Shown here in pieces: positions 42,584-54,838 of a stretch of 64,000 bases of DNA (positions are counted from its first letter, which is position 1; each line of letters opens with the position of its first letter). The DNA lies in assembly GCF_014395225.1 (NCBI RefSeq), contig NZ_CP060723.1, positions 806,001 to 870,000 on the forward strand. Reading direction: 5' to 3'. The stretch is from Pedobacter roseus (lineage in GTDB: Bacteria; Bacteroidota; Bacteroidia; Sphingobacteriales; Sphingobacteriaceae). The notes below the pieces were generated by a model that was not told where the DNA came from, ran no database searches, and saw only the letters and a list, made by a program, of their open reading frames with translations. Made by a program: the position numbers and the translations under genes.

Positions 42584-43282
42584 GTGGCGAAATTAACTAA
42601 AAATCAAAAAAAGGCACATGCTAAGATAGAAGCTGGTAAAGCTTATACTTTACAGGCTGCTGCTGCTTTGGTAAAAGAAATCACTACCACTAAATTCGAT
42701 GCATCAGTTGATATTGATGTATCTTTAGGTGTTGATCCGCGTAAAGCGAATCAAATGGTACGTGGTATTGCTACTTTACCACACGGAACAGGTAAAACTG
42801 TACGTGTTTTAGCTTTGGTAACTCCTGATAAGGAAGAAGAAGCAAGAGCAGCTGGCGCAGACTTCGTAGGTTTAGACGAGTATGTAGCTAAAATTGAAGG
42901 TGGTTGGACCGATGTAGACATTATTATCACTACACCAGCTTGTATGGCTAAGGTAGGTAAATTGGGCCGTGTTTTAGGTCCAAGGAACTTAATGCCTAAC
43001 CCAAAATCTGGTACAGTAACCAACGAAGTTGGTAAAGCTGTAACAGAGGTTAAAGCAGGTAAGATTGATTTTAAAGTAGACAAAACGGGTATCATACACG
43101 CCTCGATAGGAAAAGTATCATTCCCAGCAGATAAAATTTATGAGAATGCACTTGAAATCATTCAGGTAATTTCTAAATTAAAGCCATCTGCTGCTAAAGG
43201 AACTTATTTTAAAAGCATTCACGTGTCTTCTACAATGAGTCCTGGAATTGCAATTGAAACAAAATCAGTAGCGGGGATTTAA
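42584..43282 (+). CDS. rplA: 50S ribosomal protein uL1
   Basis: 232 residues starting at a GTG ([19 protein letters not shown]); no in-frame ATG lies near. Contains [16 protein letters not shown] and [22 protein letters not shown], typical of L1. L1-stalk protein and, in other bacteria, the repressor of its own operon. Confidence 0.97.
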   Translation: MAKLTKNQKKAHAKIEAGKAYTLQAAAALVKEITTTKFDASVDIDVSLGVDPRKANQMVRGIATLPHGTGKTVRVLALVTPDKEEEARAAGADFVGLDEYVAKIEGGWTDVDIIITTPACMAKVGKLGRVLGPRNLMPNPKSGTVTNEVGKAVTEVKAGKIDFKVDKTGIIHASIGKVSFPADKIYENALEIIQVISKLKPSAAKGTYFKSIHVSSTMSPGIAIETKSVAGI

Positions 43283-43284
43283 TC

Positions 43285-43806
43285 ATGAACAGAGAAGAAA
43301 AAAACGAAGTAGTTTTAGAACTACAAGGACAAATGCAAGAGTATGGCAATTTTTACATTGCTGATACCTCTAGCCTTTCTGTTGAGCAGATTAATAACAT
43401 CCGTCGCAAATGTTTTGAAGGTGATATCATCATGAAAGTTGCTAAAAACTCTTTAATCCGCAAAGCGATTGAAGGTTTAGATGGCGATGCTTCTGAGATA
43501 TACGAAGCCCTTAAAGGTTCATCATCATTATTATTCTCAAAAACAGCAAACGCTCCGGCTAAGTTGATTAAAGCTTTGAGAAGAACATCTGATAAACCAT
43601 TGCTTAAAGCAGCATTTATAGATTCATCAGTATACGTTGGCGATGACCAATTGAATAACTTAGTAAGCTTGAAATCAAGAGAAGAGCTTATCGGAGATAT
43701 CGTTGGATTATTACAATCACCAGCTAAGAATGTTATATCTGCGCTTAAATCAAGCGGAGGCAAAATTGCAGGAATTGTTAAAACTCTACAAGAGAGAGAA
43801 GGTTAA
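43285..43806 (+). CDS. rplJ: 50S ribosomal protein uL10
   Basis: 173 residues, 2 bases after the rplA stop. NREEKNEVVLELQGQMQEYGNFYIAD and KVAKNSLIRKAIEG match the family. Base of the L12 stalk. Confidence 0.96.
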   Translation: MNREEKNEVVLELQGQMQEYGNFYIADTSSLSVEQINNIRRKCFEGDIIMKVAKNSLIRKAIEGLDGDASEIYEALKGSSSLLFSKTANAPAKLIKALRRTSDKPLLKAAFIDSSVYVGDDQLNNLVSLKSREELIGDIVGLLQSPAKNVISALKSSGGKIAGIVKTLQEREG

Positions 43807-43870
43807 CGAACACCTTAAGTTCGCAATAAAACAAAATTATTTTTACGTAAATTTTTAAAATCTTAATAAA

Positions 43871-44248
43871 ATGGCAGATTTAAAATCGTTTGCTGAGCAA
43901 TTAGTAAACTTAACCGTTAAAGAAGTTAACGAATTAGCTCAAATCTTAAAAGACGAGTATGGTATCGAGCCTGCAGCTGCTGCTGTAGTTGCTGGTCCTG
44001 CTGCTGGTGGTGATGCACCTGCTGCTGCTGCAGAAAAAACATCATTTGATGTAATCTTGAAAGAAGCTGGTGGCGCTAAATTAGCAGTTGTGAAACTTGT
44101 TAAAGACTTAACTGGCCTTGGTTTGAAAGAAGCAAAAGACTTAGTTGACGGAGCACCAAAAGAATTAAAAGCTGGTGTTACTAAAGACGAAGCAGAAGCT
44201 CTTAAAAAACAATTAGAAGAAGCTGGAGCAGTAGTTGAGATTAAGTAA
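43871..44248 (+). CDS. rplL: 50S ribosomal protein bL12 (L7/L12)
   Basis: 125 residues: N-terminal dimerisation helix region, Ala-rich hinge ([20 protein letters not shown]) and the C-terminal domain ([46 protein letters not shown]), which binds elongation factors. Confidence 0.97.
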   Translation: MADLKSFAEQLVNLTVKEVNELAQILKDEYGIEPAAAAVVAGPAAGGDAPAAAAEKTSFDVILKEAGGAKLAVVKLVKDLTGLGLKEAKDLVDGAPKELKAGVTKDEAEALKKQLEEAGAVVEIK

Positions 44249-44279
44249 TCACTTAACTTAGCTAAGCTAAAAATGTATT

Positions 44280-44309
44280 AGACACCGACTGAAAATGTCG
44301 GTGTCTTTA
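44280..44309 (+). terminator. Attenuator-like hairpin between rplL and rpoB
   Basis: Perfect 10-bp arms AGACACCGAC (44280-44289) and GTCGGTGTCT (44298-44307), 8-base loop, followed by only TT before A. This weak tail fits partial termination, as known between L12 and rpoB genes in other bacteria. Confidence 0.65.
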
Positions 44310-44405
44310 CCTGTTTATAAACATCTCATTTTGTTTGGTTAATGAGCATGCTTGGAAACGAAACCAAACAAATAGTTTATTCTTAAACTAAAATCTTTTA
44401 GTCCA

Positions 44406-47400
44406 TTGGCAAAGACAGTCGAACAAAGAGTAAATTTTGCAACTAGTAAGCACATTATAGACTATCCGGATTTTCTGGATGTGCAATTGCAATCATTCAG
44501 AGAATTTTTCCAGATAGATACCACATCAGACGATCGCTCAAGCGAGGGTTTGTTTAAAGTGTTTGCTGAAAACTTTCCAATAACAGATTCAAGAAATATC
44601 TTCGTATTAGAGTTTCTTGATTATTTTGTTGATCCGCCACGTTATGATATACACGAGTGTATTGAGCGTGGATTAACCTACAATGTTCCATTAAAAGCAA
44701 AGCTTAAGCTTTCTTGTAATGATGTAGAACATGAAGATTTTGAAACCATTATCCAGGATGTGTACTTAGGTACTATCCCGTATATGACACCAAAAGGTAC
44801 ATTTGTTATCAACGGAGCAGAACGTGTTATCGTTTCGCAATTACACCGTTCTCCAGGAGTGTTCTTCGGCCAAAGCCGTCACACTAACGGAACCAAATTG
44901 TATTCAGCACGTGTTATTCCTTTCAAAGGTTCATGGATCGAGTTTGCTACAGACGTTAATAACGTGATGTATGCTTATATCGATCGTAAGAAAAAATTCC
45001 CGGTTACCACTTTATTACGTGCTATCGGTTACGATTCTGATAAAGATATCTTGGAACTTTTTGATCTTGCTGATGAAGTAAAAGTTAGCAAATCAGGTTT
45101 AAAGAAATACATCGGTCGTAAACTGGCTGCAAGGGTATTGAAAAAATGGGTTGAAGATTTTGTTGATGAAGATACTGGTGAGGTAGTTTCAATCGACCGT
45201 AATGAAGTGATTCTTGAAAGAGAAACCGTTTTAGAAGACGAACACATTGATATGGTTATCGAAGCTGGCGTAAAAAGCATCATCTTATCAAAAGAAGATG
45301 GCGCAAGTCAGGCTGATTATACCATTATATATAATACATTACAGAAAGATACATCAAACTCTGAAAAAGAGGCTGTTGAAAACATCTACCGTGCTTTGCG
45401 TAATGCAGAACCACCTGATGAGGAAACTGCACGTGGTATCATTGACCGTTTGTTCTTCTCGGATAAACGTTACGATTTAGGTGATGTTGGTCGTTACCGC
45501 ATCAACCGTAAATTGAAAATGAATACCCCTGATGAGGTTAAAGTATTAACAAAAGCAGATATTATTGCGATTGTGAAATACCTGATCAAATTGATCAACT
45601 CAAAAGAAGAAGTAGATGATATCGATCACTTGTCTAACCGTCGTGTACGTACGGTAGGTGAGCAATTGTATGCTCAGTTCGGTGTAGGTTTAGCCCGTAT
45701 GGCCAGAACTATCCGTGAGCGTATGAACATTCGCGATAACGAGGTGTTTACACCAACTGATTTGATCAACGCCCGTACGTTGTCTTCTGTTATCAACTCG
45801 TTCTTTGGTACCAACCAGTTATCTCAGTTCATGGATCAAACGAATCCATTGGCAGAGATTACTCACAAACGCCGTTTATCGGCTTTAGGTCCAGGTGGTT
45901 TATCACGTGAGCGTGCCGGTTTCGAGGTACGTGACGTTCACTATACCCACTATGGTCGTTTATGTACTATTGAAACTCCTGAGGGACCGAATATTGGTTT
46001 GATTTCATCACTTTGTGTGCATGCAAAAATCAACAATTTAGGTTTCATTGAAACACCATACAAACGTGTTGAAGAAGGTAAAGTAGTTGTAGATTCAGAC
46101 GTTATTTATTTATCTGCTGAGGATGAAGATGGTAAAACCATCGCTCAGGCCAATGCAGAGTATGACGATAAAGGTAACTTTACTACACCACGCGTTAAAG
46201 CACGTTATGAAGGTGACTTCCCGATTATTGAGCCTGAGAAATTAGACTTAATGGACGTTGCGCCTAACCAGATTACTTCAATTGCTGCTTCGTTGATTCC
46301 GTTCTTAGAACATGATGATGCGAACAGGGCTTTGATGGGATCAAACATGCAACGTCAGGCCGTGCCTTTATTACGTCCTGAAGCACCAATTGTTGGTACA
46401 GGTTTGGAAGGTCGCGTTGCACGTGACTCAAGAACTTTGATCAATGCAGAAGGTGATGGTATTGTAGAATATGTAGATGCGAACGAAATCACTATTAAAT
46501 ACGAACGTAACGAAGATGATCGTTTAGTTTCATTTGAAGGTGACAGCAAAACTTATCGTTTAATTAAGTTCAAAAAAACCAACCAGAATACTTGTATCAA
46601 CTTAAAGCCAATTGTAAGAAAAGGTCAGAAAGTTACTAAAGGACAAGTTCTTTGCGAAGGTTATGCAACTCAAAACGGTGAATTGGCATTAGGTAGAAAC
46701 CTGAAAGTGGCTTTCATGCCTTGGCAAGGTTTCAACTTTGAGGATGCGATTGTAATCAACGAGCGTATTGTTCGTGATGACGTTTTCACTTCATTGCATA
46801 TTGAAGAGTTTGAATTAGAAGTACGTGATACTAAACGTGGAGAAGAGGAATTAACACCAGATATCCCTAACGTTTCTGAAGAGGCTACTAAAGACCTTGA
46901 TGAAAATGGTATTATCCGTATTGGTGCTGATGTAAAAGAAGGTGATATTTTAATTGGTAAGATCACTCCGAAAGGAGAATCTGATCCTTCACCGGAAGAG
47001 AAATTACTACGTGCAATTTTTGGTGATAAAGCAGGTGATGTTAAAGATGCGTCTTTAAAAACTCCTCCTTCAATCCAGGGTGTGGTAATCGATACTAAAT
47101 TATTCAGCCGTGCTAAGAAAACTACAAAAGCTGAAGAAAAATCGGCAATTGAGAAATTAGACAAAGGATATAACAATATCACTGAGAAATTAAAAGCAGA
47201 ATTAGTAGACAAATTATTCACTATCGTAAACGGAAAAACATCTCAGGGTGTATTTAACATTTACAAAGAATTATTGGTTGCTAAGGGCGCTAAATTTACG
47301 CAGAAAATTTTAGCAGAACTTGATTATAACCACATCAGCCCTAACAAATGGACTACTGATGATGATAAAAACGAGTTGATTAAAATGTTGCTTCACAACT

Positions 47401-48209
47401 ACGGTATCCGTGTTAACGAAGAACTTGGTGCTTACAAACGTGATAAATTCGCGATTAGTGTAGGTGATGAGCTTCCATCGGGAATTGTACAGATGGCAAA
47501 AGTTTATGTTGCTAAAAAACGTAAATTAAAAGTAGGTGATAAAATGGCGGGTCGCCACGGTAACAAAGGTATTGTTGCACGTATTGTACGTGATGAAGAT
47601 ATGCCTTTCTTAGCTGATGGTAGCCCGGTTGATATCGTGTTGAACCCACTGGGTGTACCTTCACGTATGAACCTTGGCCAGATCTACGAAACCATTTTAG
47701 CTTGGGCAGGCCAGGAGTTGGGTGTTAAATTTGCAACCCCGATTTTTGATGGTGCTACTCATGATGAAGTGGAAGAATGGATTGCTAAAGCCGGTGTTCC
47801 TGCTTCAGGAAAAACCTACTTATACAATGGTTTAACAGGTGAGCGTTTCGATCAGACTACAACAGTAGGTATTATTTACATGCTGAAACTAGGTCACATG
47901 GTTGATGATAAGATGCACGCCCGTTCAATCGGACCATACTCATTAATTACACAACAGCCATTGGGTGGTAAAGCCCAGTTCGGTGGTCAGCGTTTTGGTG
48001 AGATGGAGGTTTGGGCATTAGAGGCATTCGGTGCAGCTAATATCCTTCAGGAGATCTTAACCGTTAAATCGGATGATGTGATCGGAAGGGCCAAAACTTA
48101 CGAAGCCATTGTTAAAGGTGAAAACCTACCAACTCCAGGTGTGCCAGAATCGTTTAACGTATTGGTACATGAGTTACGCGGTTTAGGTTTAGATATTACG
48201 TTAGACTAA
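44406..48209 (+). CDS. rpoB: RNA polymerase beta subunit
   Basis: 1267 residues starting at a TTG ([35 protein letters not shown]); no in-frame ATG near. The rifampicin pocket is wild-type in look: [40 protein letters not shown]. Other conserved parts: [26 protein letters not shown] region, [27 protein letters not shown] and [18 protein letters not shown]. The TTG start is unusual for so highly expressed a gene. Confidence 0.97.
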   Translation: MAKTVEQRVNFATSKHIIDYPDFLDVQLQSFREFFQIDTTSDDRSSEGLFKVFAENFPITDSRNIFVLEFLDYFVDPPRYDIHECIERGLTYNVPLKAKLKLSCNDVEHEDFETIIQDVYLGTIPYMTPKGTFVINGAERVIVSQLHRSPGVFFGQSRHTNGTKLYSARVIPFKGSWIEFATDVNNVMYAYIDRKKKFPVTTLLRAIGYDSDKDILELFDLADEVKVSKSGLKKYIGRKLAARVLKKWVEDFVDEDTGEVVSIDRNEVILERETVLEDEHIDMVIEAGVKSIILSKEDGASQADYTIIYNTLQKDTSNSEKEAVENIYRALRNAEPPDEETARGIIDRLFFSDKRYDLGDVGRYRINRKLKMNTPDEVKVLTKADIIAIVKYLIKLINSKEEVDDIDHLSNRRVRTVGEQLYAQFGVGLARMARTIRERMNIRDNEVFTPTDLINARTLSSVINSFFGTNQLSQFMDQTNPLAEITHKRRLSALGPGGLSRERAGFEVRDVHYTHYGRLCTIETPEGPNIGLISSLCVHAKINNLGFIETPYKRVEEGKVVVDSDVIYLSAEDEDGKTIAQANAEYDDKGNFTTPRVKARYEGDFPIIEPEKLDLMDVAPNQITSIAASLIPFLEHDDANRALMGSNMQRQAVPLLRPEAPIVGTGLEGRVARDSRTLINAEGDGIVEYVDANEITIKYERNEDDRLVSFEGDSKTYRLIKFKKTNQNTCINLKPIVRKGQKVTKGQVLCEGYATQNGELALGRNLKVAFMPWQGFNFEDAIVINERIVRDDVFTSLHIEEFELEVRDTKRGEEELTPDIPNVSEEATKDLDENGIIRIGADVKEGDILIGKITPKGESDPSPEEKLLRAIFGDKAGDVKDASLKTPPSIQGVVIDTKLFSRAKKTTKAEEKSAIEKLDKGYNNITEKLKAELVDKLFTIVNGKTSQGVFNIYKELLVAKGAKFTQKILAELDYNHISPNKWTTDDDKNELIKMLLHNYGIRVNEELGAYKRDKFAISVGDELPSGIVQMAKVYVAKKRKLKVGDKMAGRHGNKGIVARIVRDEDMPFLADGSPVDIVLNPLGVPSRMNLGQIYETILAWAGQELGVKFATPIFDGATHDEVEEWIAKAGVPASGKTYLYNGLTGERFDQTTTVGIIYMLKLGHMVDDKMHARSIGPYSLITQQPLGGKAQFGGQRFGEMEVWALEAFGAANILQEILTVKSDDVIGRAKTYEAIVKGENLPTPGVPESFNVLVHELRGLGLDITLD

Positions 48210-48211
48210 TT

Positions 48212-48291
48212 GAATGAAAGAATGAGTGAATGAGTGAATGATGGGTAACTTTCATTCAATCATTCAATCACTCAATCCTTCGATCATTAAA
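48212..48291. repeat. Inverted octad arrays between rpoB and rpoC
   Basis: Left arm GAATGAAA, GAATGAGT, GAATGAGT, GAATGATG (48212-48243); right arm TCATTCAA, TCATTCAA, TCACTCAA, TCCTTCGA, TCATTAAA (48252-48291). Strict 8-base phase; arms complementary with an 8-base loop. The whole 91-base gap is almost only this structure. Confidence 0.8.
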
Positions 48292-48300
48292 GAAAGAGAT

Positions 48301-51300
48301 ATGTCTTACAAAAAGGATAATAAATTAAAAAGCAATTTCACATCCATCACGATCAGCTTATCGTCTCCGGAAATTATTTTGGAACGCTCAAGCGGTGAGG
48401 TGTTGAAACCAGAAACCATTAACTACCGTACTTACAAACCTGAGCGTGATGGTTTGTTCTGTGAGCGTATTTTTGGTCCGGTAAAAGATTACGAATGTCA
48501 TTGCGGTAAATACAAACGTATCCGTTATAAAGGTATTGTTTGCGACCGTTGTGGTGTTGAAGTAACGGAGAAAAAAGTACGTCGTGAGCGTATGGGACAC
48601 ATTGCTTTAGTGGTTCCTGTTGCACACATCTGGTATTTCCGCTCTTTACCAAACAAAATCGGTTATTTATTAGGTTTACCTACTAAAAAACTTGATTTAA
48701 TTATCTATTATGAGCGTTACGTAGTTATTCAGTCAGGTTTAATGGCTGAAGAAGGTATCAACTATATGGACTTCTTAACAGAGGAAGAATATTTAGATAT
48801 CTTAGATAAATTACCTAAAGAAAATCAATATTTAGACGATAAAGATCCTAATAAATTCATCGCCAAAATGGGTGCTGAAGCATTAGAAGATTTATTAAAA
48901 CGTATTGACTTAGATACTTTATCTTACGATCTACGTCACCAGGCTGCTAACGAAACTTCTCAACAACGTAAAAATGAGGCTTTAAAACGTCTTCAGGTTG
49001 TTGAAGCTTTCCGTGGTGCCAATACACGTATCGAGAATCGCCCTGAGTGGATGATTGTTAAAATCGTTCCGGTTATTCCACCAGAATTACGTCCGTTGGT
49101 TCCATTAGAAGGTGGCCGTTTCGCTACTTCCGATTTAAATGATTTATACCGTCGTGTAATTATCCGTAACAACCGTTTAAAACGTTTGATCGAGATTAAA
49201 GCACCAGAGGTAATTTTACGTAACGAGAAACGTATGTTGCAGGAAGCTGTAGATTCGTTATTTGATAACTCACGTAAAGTTAACGCGGTAAAAACTGAAG
49301 GTAACCGTGCTTTGAAATCACTTTCAGATATCCTGAAAGGTAAACAAGGTCGTTTCCGTCAGAACTTATTGGGTAAACGTGTGGATTATTCAGCTCGTTC
49401 GGTAATTGTTGTAGGGCCAAGCCTTAAATTACACGAGTGCGGTATTCCTAAAGATATGGCTGCTGAGCTTTACAAACCATTTATCATTCGTAAAATGATT
49501 GAGCGTGGTGTAGTAAAAACAGTTAAATCTGCTAAGAAAATTGTTGATAGAAAAGATCCGTTAGTTTGGGATATCTTAGAAAATGTACTAAAAGGTCACC
49601 CGGTATTATTAAACCGTGCACCTACACTACACAGGCTAGGTATTCAGGCTTTCCAGCCGAAATTAATTGAAGGAAAAGCAATCCAGTTACACCCATTAGT
49701 TTGTACCGCATTCAACGCCGATTTTGATGGTGACCAGATGGCTGTCCACTTACCACTAGGTAACGCAGCAATTTTGGAAGCCCAGGTATTAATGTTGGCT
49801 GCACACAACATCTTAAACCCTGCAAACGGTACGCCAATTACAGTACCATCTCAGGATATGGTTTTGGGTCTTTATTACATTACTAAAGGCCGTAGAACTG
49901 ATGAAACAAGGGTTGTAAAAGGACAAGATTCAAATTTCTATTCTCCGGAAGAAGTAATCATTGCTTATAACGAGAAAGAATTAGATCTTCATGCTTTTAT
50001 CAAAGTAAGGGTAAATGTTAAGCAAAATGACGGTTCTATCGTTAATAAATTAACTGAAACTACTGTTGGTAGGGTATTGTTTAACCAAATGGTTCCTGAA
50101 GAAGTTGGTTACATCAACGAGTTATTAACTAAAAAATCGTTAAGAGATATTATCGGTGAGGTAGTTAAAATGACTGGTATGGCACGTTCTTCTCAATTCT
50201 TGGATGATATCAAAGAATTAGGTTTCCGTATGGCATTTCAGGGAGGTTTATCGTTCAACTTACAAGACGTTAACATTCCGGTTGAGAAACATACTTTATT
50301 AGAGCAGGCTGCTAACGAAGTTGAAGAGGTAAGAAACAACTATAACATGGGTTTCATTACCAACAACGAGCGTTACAACCAAATCATCGATATCTGGACA
50401 CGTATCAATAACAGGTTAACTACATTCGTAATGAACCAGTTATCAAGCGATAACCAAGGTTTTAACTCGGTGTATATGATGCTTGATTCTGGAGCACGTG
50501 GATCCAAAGAGCAGATTCGTCAGCTTTGCGGTATGCGTGGTTTGATGGCAAAACCTCAAAAATCCGGTTCAGGTGGTGATATCATTGAAAACCCGATCTT
50601 ATCAAACTTTAAAGAAGGTTTATCGGTATTAGAGTACTTTATCTCTACTCACGGTGCGCGTAAAGGTTTGGCAGATACGGCGTTAAAAACAGCTGATGCG
50701 GGTTACTTAACCCGTCGTTTACATGATGTTGCACAAGATATGATTGTTAACTCTGTTGATTGTGGTACTTTAAGAGGTATGTACACAACTGCGTTAAAAG
50801 ATCAGGAAGATATTGTTGAGCCATTATACGACAGGATTTTAGGCCGTACTTCATTACATGATGTTTACAATCCTTTGGATAACACATTATTAGTAAGTGC
50901 TGGTGAAGATATTAACGAAGAAGTTGCTAAACTGATCGAAGAGTCTCCGTTAGAAGGTATCGAAATTCGTTCGGTATTAACTTGCGAGAACAAACGTGGT
51001 GTTTGTGCACTATGTTACGGTCGTAACTTAGCATCTGGTAAACGCGTTCAAAGAGGTGAGGCAGTTGGTGTAATTGCAGCACAATCAATCGGTGAGCCGG
51101 GTACACAGTTAACACTTCGTACTTTCCACGTGGGTGGTACTGCATCAAACATTGCTGCAGAATCAAACATTGTAGCTAAGTTTGACGGTGTAATCGAATT
51201 CGAAAATATTCGTACTGTTGATACACAAACAGAAGAAGGAACAGTTCAGGTAGTATTAGGTCGTTCAGGTGAGTTCAAAATTGTTGAACCAGGAACCGGA

Positions 51301-52587
51301 CGTATCATTGTAACCAACAACATTCCTTACGGTGCATTCTTATTCGTAAAAGAAGGCGATAAACTTTCAAAAGGTGATAAAATCTGTTCATGGGATCCGT
51401 ACAACGCGGTTATTCTATCAGAATTTGCCGGTAAAGCACAATTTGATGCCATTATTGAAGGTGTTACCTTCCGTGAAGAATCAGATGAGCAAACTGGTCA
51501 CCGTGAAAAAGTAATTATCGATACACGCGATAAAACGAAAAACCCTTCAGTTCAGATTGTTGATAAGAAAGGTGAATTCATCAAAGGTTATAACATTCCG
51601 GTAGGAGCCCACGTTTCAGTTGATGAAGGTGAAACTATCCAAACTGGACAGATTATCGCTAAGATTCCTCGTGCAACTGGTAAAACCAGGGATATTACGG
51701 GTGGTTTACCTCGTGTAACGGAATTATTTGAAGCACGTAATCCATCTAACCCAGCGGTAGTAACTGAGATTGATGGTGTGGTAACTTTAGGTGGCGTTAA
51801 ACGTGGTAACCGTGAGATCACAATCGAATCAAAAGATGGTGAAGTTAAAAAATACCTTGTTCCATTGTCTAAACATATCCTTGTACAGGATAATGACTTT
51901 GTGAAGGCGGGTATGCCTTTATCAGATGGTTCAATTTCTCCTGCTGATATCTTATCAATTAAAGGCCCTGCAGCTGTTCAGGAATACTTAGTAAATGGTA
52001 TTCAAGAAGTTTACCGTTTACAAGGTGTAAAAATTAACGATAAGCACTTCGAGGTAATTGTTCACCAGATGATGCAGAAAGTTCACATTGAAGATCCGGG
52101 TGATACTATTTTCTTAGAAAACAATGCTGTTGACCGTTGGGATTTTGCCGATGAGAACGATGCAATGTACGACAAGAAAGTTGTTGAAGATGCAGGTGAT
52201 TCTACAGAAATCAAACCAGGTCAGATTGTTTCGTTACGTAAATTAAGAGACGAAAATTCTCAGTTAAAACGTAAAGATTTAAAACAGATCACGGTTAGAG
52301 ATGCAAGACCAGCAACTGCAAGTTCTATCTTACAAGGTATTACACGTGCATCATTAGGTACTAAATCGTTCATTTCTGCGGCTTCGTTCCAGGAAACTAC
52401 GAAAGTATTAAATGAGGCAGCAATTGCAGGTAAACGCGATAATATGTTAGGCTTGAAAGAAAACGTGATCGTAGGTCACTTAATCCCTTCAGGTACTGGT
52501 GTACGTGGTTACGAAAGAATCATCGTTGGTTCTCAGGAAGAATACGATAAATTATTGGCTTCGAAACAAGAAGAAGTTGAAGCTTAG
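48301..52587 (+). CDS. rpoC: RNA polymerase beta' subunit
   Basis: 1428 residues from the ATG at 48301 ([28 protein letters not shown]). The frame stays open upstream to 48238, but that part only translates the octad array, so it is rejected. Motifs: N-terminal zinc site [24 protein letters not shown]; catalytic NADFDGD at 472-478 with the three Mg-binding Asp; bridge/trigger helix region; second zinc site [15 protein letters not shown]. Lacks the large insertions of some other phyla. Confidence 0.98.
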   Translation: MSYKKDNKLKSNFTSITISLSSPEIILERSSGEVLKPETINYRTYKPERDGLFCERIFGPVKDYECHCGKYKRIRYKGIVCDRCGVEVTEKKVRRERMGHIALVVPVAHIWYFRSLPNKIGYLLGLPTKKLDLIIYYERYVVIQSGLMAEEGINYMDFLTEEEYLDILDKLPKENQYLDDKDPNKFIAKMGAEALEDLLKRIDLDTLSYDLRHQAANETSQQRKNEALKRLQVVEAFRGANTRIENRPEWMIVKIVPVIPPELRPLVPLEGGRFATSDLNDLYRRVIIRNNRLKRLIEIKAPEVILRNEKRMLQEAVDSLFDNSRKVNAVKTEGNRALKSLSDILKGKQGRFRQNLLGKRVDYSARSVIVVGPSLKLHECGIPKDMAAELYKPFIIRKMIERGVVKTVKSAKKIVDRKDPLVWDILENVLKGHPVLLNRAPTLHRLGIQAFQPKLIEGKAIQLHPLVCTAFNADFDGDQMAVHLPLGNAAILEAQVLMLAAHNILNPANGTPITVPSQDMVLGLYYITKGRRTDETRVVKGQDSNFYSPEEVIIAYNEKELDLHAFIKVRVNVKQNDGSIVNKLTETTVGRVLFNQMVPEEVGYINELLTKKSLRDIIGEVVKMTGMARSSQFLDDIKELGFRMAFQGGLSFNLQDVNIPVEKHTLLEQAANEVEEVRNNYNMGFITNNERYNQIIDIWTRINNRLTTFVMNQLSSDNQGFNSVYMMLDSGARGSKEQIRQLCGMRGLMAKPQKSGSGGDIIENPILSNFKEGLSVLEYFISTHGARKGLADTALKTADAGYLTRRLHDVAQDMIVNSVDCGTLRGMYTTALKDQEDIVEPLYDRILGRTSLHDVYNPLDNTLLVSAGEDINEEVAKLIEESPLEGIEIRSVLTCENKRGVCALCYGRNLASGKRVQRGEAVGVIAAQSIGEPGTQLTLRTFHVGGTASNIAAESNIVAKFDGVIEFENIRTVDTQTEEGTVQVVLGRSGEFKIVEPGTGRIIVTNNIPYGAFLFVKEGDKLSKGDKICSWDPYNAVILSEFAGKAQFDAIIEGVTFREESDEQTGHREKVIIDTRDKTKNPSVQIVDKKGEFIKGYNIPVGAHVSVDEGETIQTGQIIAKIPRATGKTRDITGGLPRVTELFEARNPSNPAVVTEIDGVVTLGGVKRGNREITIESKDGEVKKYLVPLSKHILVQDNDFVKAGMPLSDGSISPADILSIKGPAAVQEYLVNGIQEVYRLQGVKINDKHFEVIVHQMMQKVHIEDPGDTIFLENNAVDRWDFADENDAMYDKKVVEDAGDSTEIKPGQIVSLRKLRDENSQLKRKDLKQITVRDARPATASSILQGITRASLGTKSFISAASFQETTKVLNEAAIAGKRDNMLGLKENVIVGHLIPSGTGVRGYERIIVGSQEEYDKLLASKQEEVEA

Positions 52588-52609
52588 ATTTTAATCTAAT
52601 AGTAATTTT

Positions 52610-52642
52610 AATCCCGATGTGAAACATCGGGATTTTTTTTGC
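52610..52642 (+). terminator. Intrinsic terminator after rpoC
   Basis: Perfect 11-bp arms at 52610-52620 and 52624-52634 (AATCCCGATGT / ACATCGGGATT), 3-base loop, T-run. Confidence 0.9.
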
Positions 52643-52676
52643 CTTAAATTTTGTATTTTTATGTAAATTTATATTC

Positions 52677-52943
52677 ATGAGTGTTACAGAAATTCAACTT
52701 TTCCAAATTCTAAAGGCTAAACTCGGAGAGCAAGAGGCTGAGCAGTTAGTTTCTTTTGTTAAAGAAGAAGTAAGAACTGAATTAGATAACAAAAAGGAAA
52801 TCTTAGCAACAAAGGAGGATATAGCTAATACAAAAGAAGCATTAGCTAATACTAAAGCTGATATTATAAAATGGATGTTTATTTTTTGGATCGGCCAAAT
52901 TGCAGTTACTGTTGGCATTATTTTAATGTTCATAAAAAAATAA
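52677..52943 (+). CDS. Small coiled-coil, tail-anchored membrane protein
   Basis: 88 residues: N-terminal helix (EIQLFQILKAKLGEQEAEQLVSFVKEEV), coiled coil with a repeated IANTKEALANTKADI, and a C-terminal membrane helix (about 63-85, IKWMFIFWIGQIAVTVGIILMFI). The layout is that of DUF1640/CCDC90-like proteins. Function unknown. Confidence 0.78.
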   Translation: MSVTEIQLFQILKAKLGEQEAEQLVSFVKEEVRTELDNKKEILATKEDIANTKEALANTKADIIKWMFIFWIGQIAVTVGIILMFIKK

Positions 52944-53101
52944 GGGACTAATGGTAATTTAGTTTGCCTAATTATTTATCTGCTCAGATTAGCAATCCTT
53001 ATTTTTATCTATCCATATCGTTACAATCCGTCAAACGTTTGCGTAAGCGCAGCTTTTCAATTGCTTAATCTTATTCTGATCGGTTTCATTAACTTAGGTT
53101 T

Positions 53102-54835
53102 ATGAAGTTTTTATCAGTGATATTAATGATGGGCTTAGGTTTAACAAGTGCAGCCCAGGATGTAAGTTTGGCTCTTCAAAAACCAAAACGACCAAGCAGC
53201 GAAACCCTAAACAAACAATGGGAAAACACCACTAAAGGGTTAAATGTTAGCTTCACCAGCAGTAATGTAAGGTTTGCGAAAGAAGTACCTCCAGAAGTTT
53301 CAGTTCAAAATACATGGAATGCCTCGGCCTGGAAAGGCGAAAAAATACACACCCAGTTGTTACTATGGGCAAACAATAATGTTGCAAACTTAAGTATACA
53401 ATTGTCTGATCTCAAAGATCAAAAAGGCAACGACATTAAAAAAGAAAATATTACCGTAGGCATAATCAAATATGTCATTACAGATGAGTTTAAAGATGGC
53501 TGTGGCTACCGCAAAGCTTCAGATTTTGATTCATCTTATGTGGCCGACCTCATTGATACCAAAACAAATAACATTGCCGTTAATGCAAGGAGTACCCAGC
53601 CGGTTTGGTTGAGTATAAAAATTCCTACGGCTACGAAAGCAGGGGTTTATTCAGGAACGGTCAAAATTAAAGCTGAAAAGGAATATGATCTGCCGATTAA
53701 GATTCAGGTGCTCGATAAAACTTTGCCTGCACCGGCACAATGGAAATACGACTTAGATTTATGGCAACATCCGGCGGCTATCGCCCATACGCATCAGGTA
53801 AAGTTGTGGAGCGATGAACATTTTGCCTTAATGAAGCCTTATTACGAGATGTTGGCCAATGCCGGACAGAAAACCATTACTGCGAGTATTGTAAATGAAC
53901 CCTGGGGGCATCAAACTTATGATGATTACCCAAGTTTAATTAAATGGACGAAGAAAAAGGATGGTACCTGGACTTATGATTATAGCCTGTTTGATAAATA
54001 TATTGCCTTTGTATTGACCACCGGCATCAATCAGCGAATCAATTGTTATAGCATGGTACCCTGGAAAATTGCTTTCAGTTATTGGGATGAGGCTGCACAA
54101 AAAGAGGCAGTTTTTACCGAAGCTATCGGAACACCTGCCTATGATGCCTTTTGGAAAATAATGCTTACCGATTTTACGAAACATTTAAAATCAAAAAACT
54201 GGTTCCAGAAGACCTATATTGCTATGGACGAACGTCCGATGAAAGCCATGCAAGCCGTAATCAAGCTATTAAAAAGTGTCGATAAAGATTGGAAATTAGC
54301 CCTGGCAGGAGAATATCACCAGGAAATTGAGCAAGATATCGATAATTATTGCATCGCATCCAAATGGGAATTTCCGGCTGATGTACTAAAAAAACGTAAT
54401 GCAGAAGGTAAAACCAGTACCTGGTACACCTGTTGCACCGAACCCTATCCAAATGCTTTCAGTTTTTCTTCTCCGGCAGAACAGGTATGGATGGGCTGGT
54501 ACACCGCCAATAAAAATATGGATGGTTATTTACGCTGGGCCTATAACAGCTGGACAAAAAATCCATTAACCGATACCCGTTTTACTGCCTGGCCCGCTGG
54601 CGATACTTATATGGTTTATCCGGGTCCGTTAACATCTGTGAGGTTTGAGAAAATGATCGAAGGCGCGCAGGATTTCGAGAAAATTAATCAGTTAAAGTTG
54701 CTTTATAGCAAAAATAAAAATTCAGCAGCACTTGCCGAGTTAAATGAAGCACTCGAAAATTTTAATATTAAATCCTTATCCACTGTTACTGCTGATGAAA
54801 TGTTACAACGTGTTAAACCGCTATTAAATAAATAA
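53102..54835 (+). CDS. GH123/DUF4091-like glycoside hydrolase
   Basis: 577 residues with a signal peptide (MKFLSVILMMGLGLTSAAQ). N-terminal beta-sandwich (about 40-200, TAGVYSGTVKIKAEKEYDLPI-like) followed by a TIM-barrel-like domain with IYIAMDERPM, where Asp376-Glu377 correspond to the adjacent Asp-Glu catalytic pair of GH123 beta-N-acetylgalactosaminidases, and the DUF4091 end (DGYLRWAYNSWTKNPL ... YPGPLTSVRFEKMIEGAQDFE). Likely removes a terminal amino sugar from glycans in the periplasm or at the surface. First of three hydrolase genes in one direction, 3 bases before the esterase gene. Confidence 0.85.
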   Translation: MKFLSVILMMGLGLTSAAQDVSLALQKPKRPSSETLNKQWENTTKGLNVSFTSSNVRFAKEVPPEVSVQNTWNASAWKGEKIHTQLLLWANNNVANLSIQLSDLKDQKGNDIKKENITVGIIKYVITDEFKDGCGYRKASDFDSSYVADLIDTKTNNIAVNARSTQPVWLSIKIPTATKAGVYSGTVKIKAEKEYDLPIKIQVLDKTLPAPAQWKYDLDLWQHPAAIAHTHQVKLWSDEHFALMKPYYEMLANAGQKTITASIVNEPWGHQTYDDYPSLIKWTKKKDGTWTYDYSLFDKYIAFVLTTGINQRINCYSMVPWKIAFSYWDEAAQKEAVFTEAIGTPAYDAFWKIMLTDFTKHLKSKNWFQKTYIAMDERPMKAMQAVIKLLKSVDKDWKLALAGEYHQEIEQDIDNYCIASKWEFPADVLKKRNAEGKTSTWYTCCTEPYPNAFSFSSPAEQVWMGWYTANKNMDGYLRWAYNSWTKNPLTDTRFTAWPAGDTYMVYPGPLTSVRFEKMIEGAQDFEKINQLKLLYSKNKNSAALAELNEALENFNIKSLSTVTADEMLQRVKPLLNK

Positions 54836-54838
54836 GAG

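Noticed and set aside
44280..44309. Full terminator separating rplL from rpoB
   Set aside because: The stem is perfect but only two T follow; I call it an attenuator-like hairpin instead of a full stop.
48238..48300. N-terminal extension of rpoC
   Set aside because: The extra 21 residues are only the translated octad repeat; the family N-terminus begins at 48301.
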